Source: Adhaeribacter swui (lineage in GTDB: Bacteria > Bacteroidota > Bacteroidia > Cytophagales > Hymenobacteraceae). From it: a stretch of DNA of 64,000 nt. This document shows, piece by piece, positions 62,725 through 64,000 of the stretch. A program made the position numbers and the translations under genes. How positions within the stretch are numbered: the first letter of the stretch is position 1; each line of letters opens with the position of its first letter. Below the pieces are notes generated by a model. It searched no databases and was not told the origin of the DNA. It saw only the letters and a list, made by a program, of their open reading frames with translations. The stretch is from contig NZ_CP055156.1 of assembly GCF_014217805.1 (NCBI RefSeq), forward strand, positions 3,230,585 to 3,294,584. The letters are read 5' to 3'.

Positions 62725-63096
62725 ATGATACTTATTGTAGACGACGACGATACCACTAGATACCTCATTAAAAGGGTAATCCGGAGTGTAGATCAGAAAA
62801 ATCAGATTTTAACTGCCGGTAACGGCGAAGAAGCTTTATCGGTATTAAACCAGGTTTGTTCTTCCAATAATTGTCCGGATCTGGTTTTGCTGGATATAAA
62901 CATGCCGGTAATGAATGGCTTTGAATTTTTGCAGGAGCTGCAAAATTCAGCGTTGTCGGAGTTACCGATGAAAATTGCTATTTTAACCACTTCTAATAAC
63001 CCTATCGATTATATTTTGGCTCATGAGTACCCGGTGGTGGCATTTCTGGAGAAACCCTTAACCGAAGACAAGTTTAAAAGTATAATGGCGGCTTAG
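62725..63096 (+). CDS. Single-domain response regulator (CheY-like receiver)
   Basis: A 123-residue receiver domain. The acidic pocket is Asp6-Asp9 (ILIVDDDD), the phospho-acceptor is Asp57 in LVLLDINMPVMNG, the switch Thr lies at 88-89 in AILTTSNN, and the conserved Lys110 is in FLEKPLTED. There is no output domain, so it works by protein contact or as a phosphate relay. It is close to an orphan GAF-PAS-DHp protein lacking an ATPase domain; a partnership would need an outside kinase. A hairpin follows at 63122. Confidence 0.93.
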   Translation: MILIVDDDDTTRYLIKRVIRSVDQKNQILTAGNGEEALSVLNQVCSSNNCPDLVLLDINMPVMNGFEFLQELQNSALSELPMKIAILTTSNNPIDYILAHEYPVVAFLEKPLTEDKFKSIMAA

Positions 63097-63121
63097 ATGA
63101 AATAAATTTACTAAATCAGGT

Positions 63122-63145
63122 AAAGTCACTCGCAAGAGTGGCTTT
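63122..63145 (+). terminator. Intrinsic terminator
   Basis: AAAGTCACTC (63122-63131) pairs with GAGTGGCTTT (63136-63145), one wobble, 4-nt loop, then T-rich sequence, after the response regulator. Confidence 0.8.
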
Positions 63146-63368
63146 TGTTTTTTATGGCTTAATCGTATCATTAAATTTCCTAATAGTTTAGTAGGGCAAG
63201 TTAAACAGGCATGTAGCTTGGGCTTCCGAATACCAACGGGCAGTAGGGCTGTTTATTTAATAAGTACTAATTTTTAAATTTTTAAAATTCCAGGGCTGCT
63301 GTAAAGCTTTAAACTTACAATTTATATTTTAGCGCGATACTTTAGGCGCGAAACCATCGGGTATATAA

Positions 63369-64000
63369 ATGGAAGCAGCTAAACCAAACATCAGCGTTAC
63401 CCCCTGGGGCAACTACCAGGAACAAGAAGTATTCCTGATCCGCTGGGAAAATACAGACGGTAGTTACGTGGAGCTTACCAATTACGGGGCTACGCTCGTA
63501 TCGGTGGTGGTGCCAGAGAAAAGTGGGAAACTAAGTCCGGTGGTGTTGGGGTTCTCTGGTTTAGAGGCTTACTTGGAGGATAAGTGTTACGTAGGTTCTA
63601 CCATTGGTAGGTTTGCCAACCGTATTTCATCGGCCAGGTTTCAACTAAAAGGCGAGAAGTTTACCTTAGAACCCAATGATAAGCCTAATACCAATCACGG
63701 TGGCTTTCAAGGGTTCCATGCCAAAGTATTTAGCGTAGAAATCAACCCGGAAGCTGTTTCTTTTTTATTAACCAGTAAAGATGGTGAGGGTGGCTACCCT
63801 GGTACGTTAAACCTGAAAATAACTTACACCTGGAATGCAGCGCACGAACTTAGCATCCGCTATCAGGCCGTAACTGATAAACCTACCATCGCCAATTTCA
63901 CTAACCATGCGTATTTTAATTTATCCGGCACCAACCGCGACATGACCGACCATAAACTAACCGTGTACGCGGAACAAATGCTCGAAATGGCCGCAGATTT
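63369..64000 (+). CDS. galM: Aldose 1-epimerase, cytosolic (3'-truncated by window edge)
   Basis: The open frame from the ATG at 63369 continues past the window end, giving about 210 residues. There is no signal peptide (MEAAKPNISVTPWGNYQEQE). Mutarotase blocks are present: ELTNYGATLVSVVVP, GSTIGRFANRISSARF, PNTNHGGFQGFH and FTNHAYFNLSG with the catalytic-acid His; the catalytic Glu would lie beyond the edge. It catalyses aldose anomer exchange inside the cell, while its relative at 7786 does so in the periplasm. Confidence 0.9.
   Translation, partial: MEAAKPNISVTPWGNYQEQEVFLIRWENTDGSYVELTNYGATLVSVVVPEKSGKLSPVVLGFSGLEAYLEDKCYVGSTIGRFANRISSARFQLKGEKFTLEPNDKPNTNHGGFQGFHAKVFSVEINPEAVSFLLTSKDGEGGYPGTLNLKITYTWNAAHELSIRYQAVTDKPTIANFTNHAYFNLSGTNRDMTDHKLTVYAEQMLEMAAD

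Noticed and set aside
1-64000. CRISPR arrays, rRNA and tRNA genes, prophage or defence islands
   Set aside because: No regularly spaced repeats, no recognisable RNA gene sequence, and no cluster of phage or defence proteins were seen by eye; a covariance search would be needed for certainty.

Overview
The window reads as chromosomal DNA of a non-fermenting member of the Bacteroidota, most likely Cytophagales/Hymenobacteraceae (Adhaeribacter/Pontibacter-like; this placement is inference from gene content). Supporting signs are many secreted lipoproteins and Tat-exported sugar enzymes, a subtilase ending in a type IX secretion (T9SS) sorting domain, an NrtR-type sugar regulator, start codons with AT-rich leaders instead of clear Shine-Dalgarno sites, and a recurring AT-palindromic motif in most intergenic gaps. 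I saw no rRNA, tRNA or CRISPR.

Layout. 1-9.9 kb: catabolism of plant- or polysaccharide-derived compounds, mostly exported (FAD oxidoreductase cut by the window edge, Gfo/Idh/MocA oxidoreductase, twin-CBM lipoprotein, aldose 1-epimerase, SMP-30-like protein), plus a quinone oxidoreductase and a PRC-barrel protein. 10-18 kb: Bcr/CflA drug exporter, a single-copy REP-associated tyrosine transposase with its hairpins, a nucleoside hydrolase lipoprotein, two divergent SpoIIAA/STAS-like proteins, a frameshifted M81 (MlrC-type) peptidase and an FkbM methyltransferase. 18-19 kb: a low-GC islet of two small unknown genes separated by an integron attC-like inverted repeat. 19.3-25.5 kb: sugar isomerase-like lipoprotein, NrtR-type regulator with candidate operators, and a 1255-residue ThuA / sugar dehydrogenase / PKD / cytochrome c protein. 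25.6-32.6 kb: HxlR regulator divergent from a complete RND tripartite efflux operon. 32.7-36.5 kb: an IS982 transposase relic, then an SGNH / dehydrogenase / HEAT / cupredoxin fusion.

36.9-40.3 kb holds the conserved but poorly understood ATP-grasp / alpha-E / transglutaminase operon. 41-49 kb: T9SS-exported subtilase, a frameshifted ABM-type gene, a LEA14-like membrane protein, and a PAP2-haloperoxidase-like lipoprotein with a beta-barrel partner. 50-52 kb: a blue-light BLUF protein next to a third SpoIIAA/STAS-like protein. 52-59 kb: EEP hydrolase, YncE/phosphoesterase fusion, an Ada-AlkB alkylation-repair pair and a third sugar-dehydrogenase-like protein, followed by two gene fragments. 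59.8-64 kb: GAF-PAS-DHp sensor without a kinase ATPase domain, FUSC transporter, single-domain response regulator, and the start of a second, cytosolic aldose 1-epimerase.

The dominant theme is envelope oxidation and uptake of sugars. Three beta-propeller dehydrogenase-like proteins sit here, two carrying their own electron acceptor (haem c or type-1 copper). I found no clearly new defence or biosynthetic system. The most unusual items are the REP-transposase unit whose hairpin supplies a neighbour's stop codon, the attC-like site, the cupredoxin fusion, the three-member SpoIIAA/STAS family beside a BLUF protein, and two genes each broken by one missing base.
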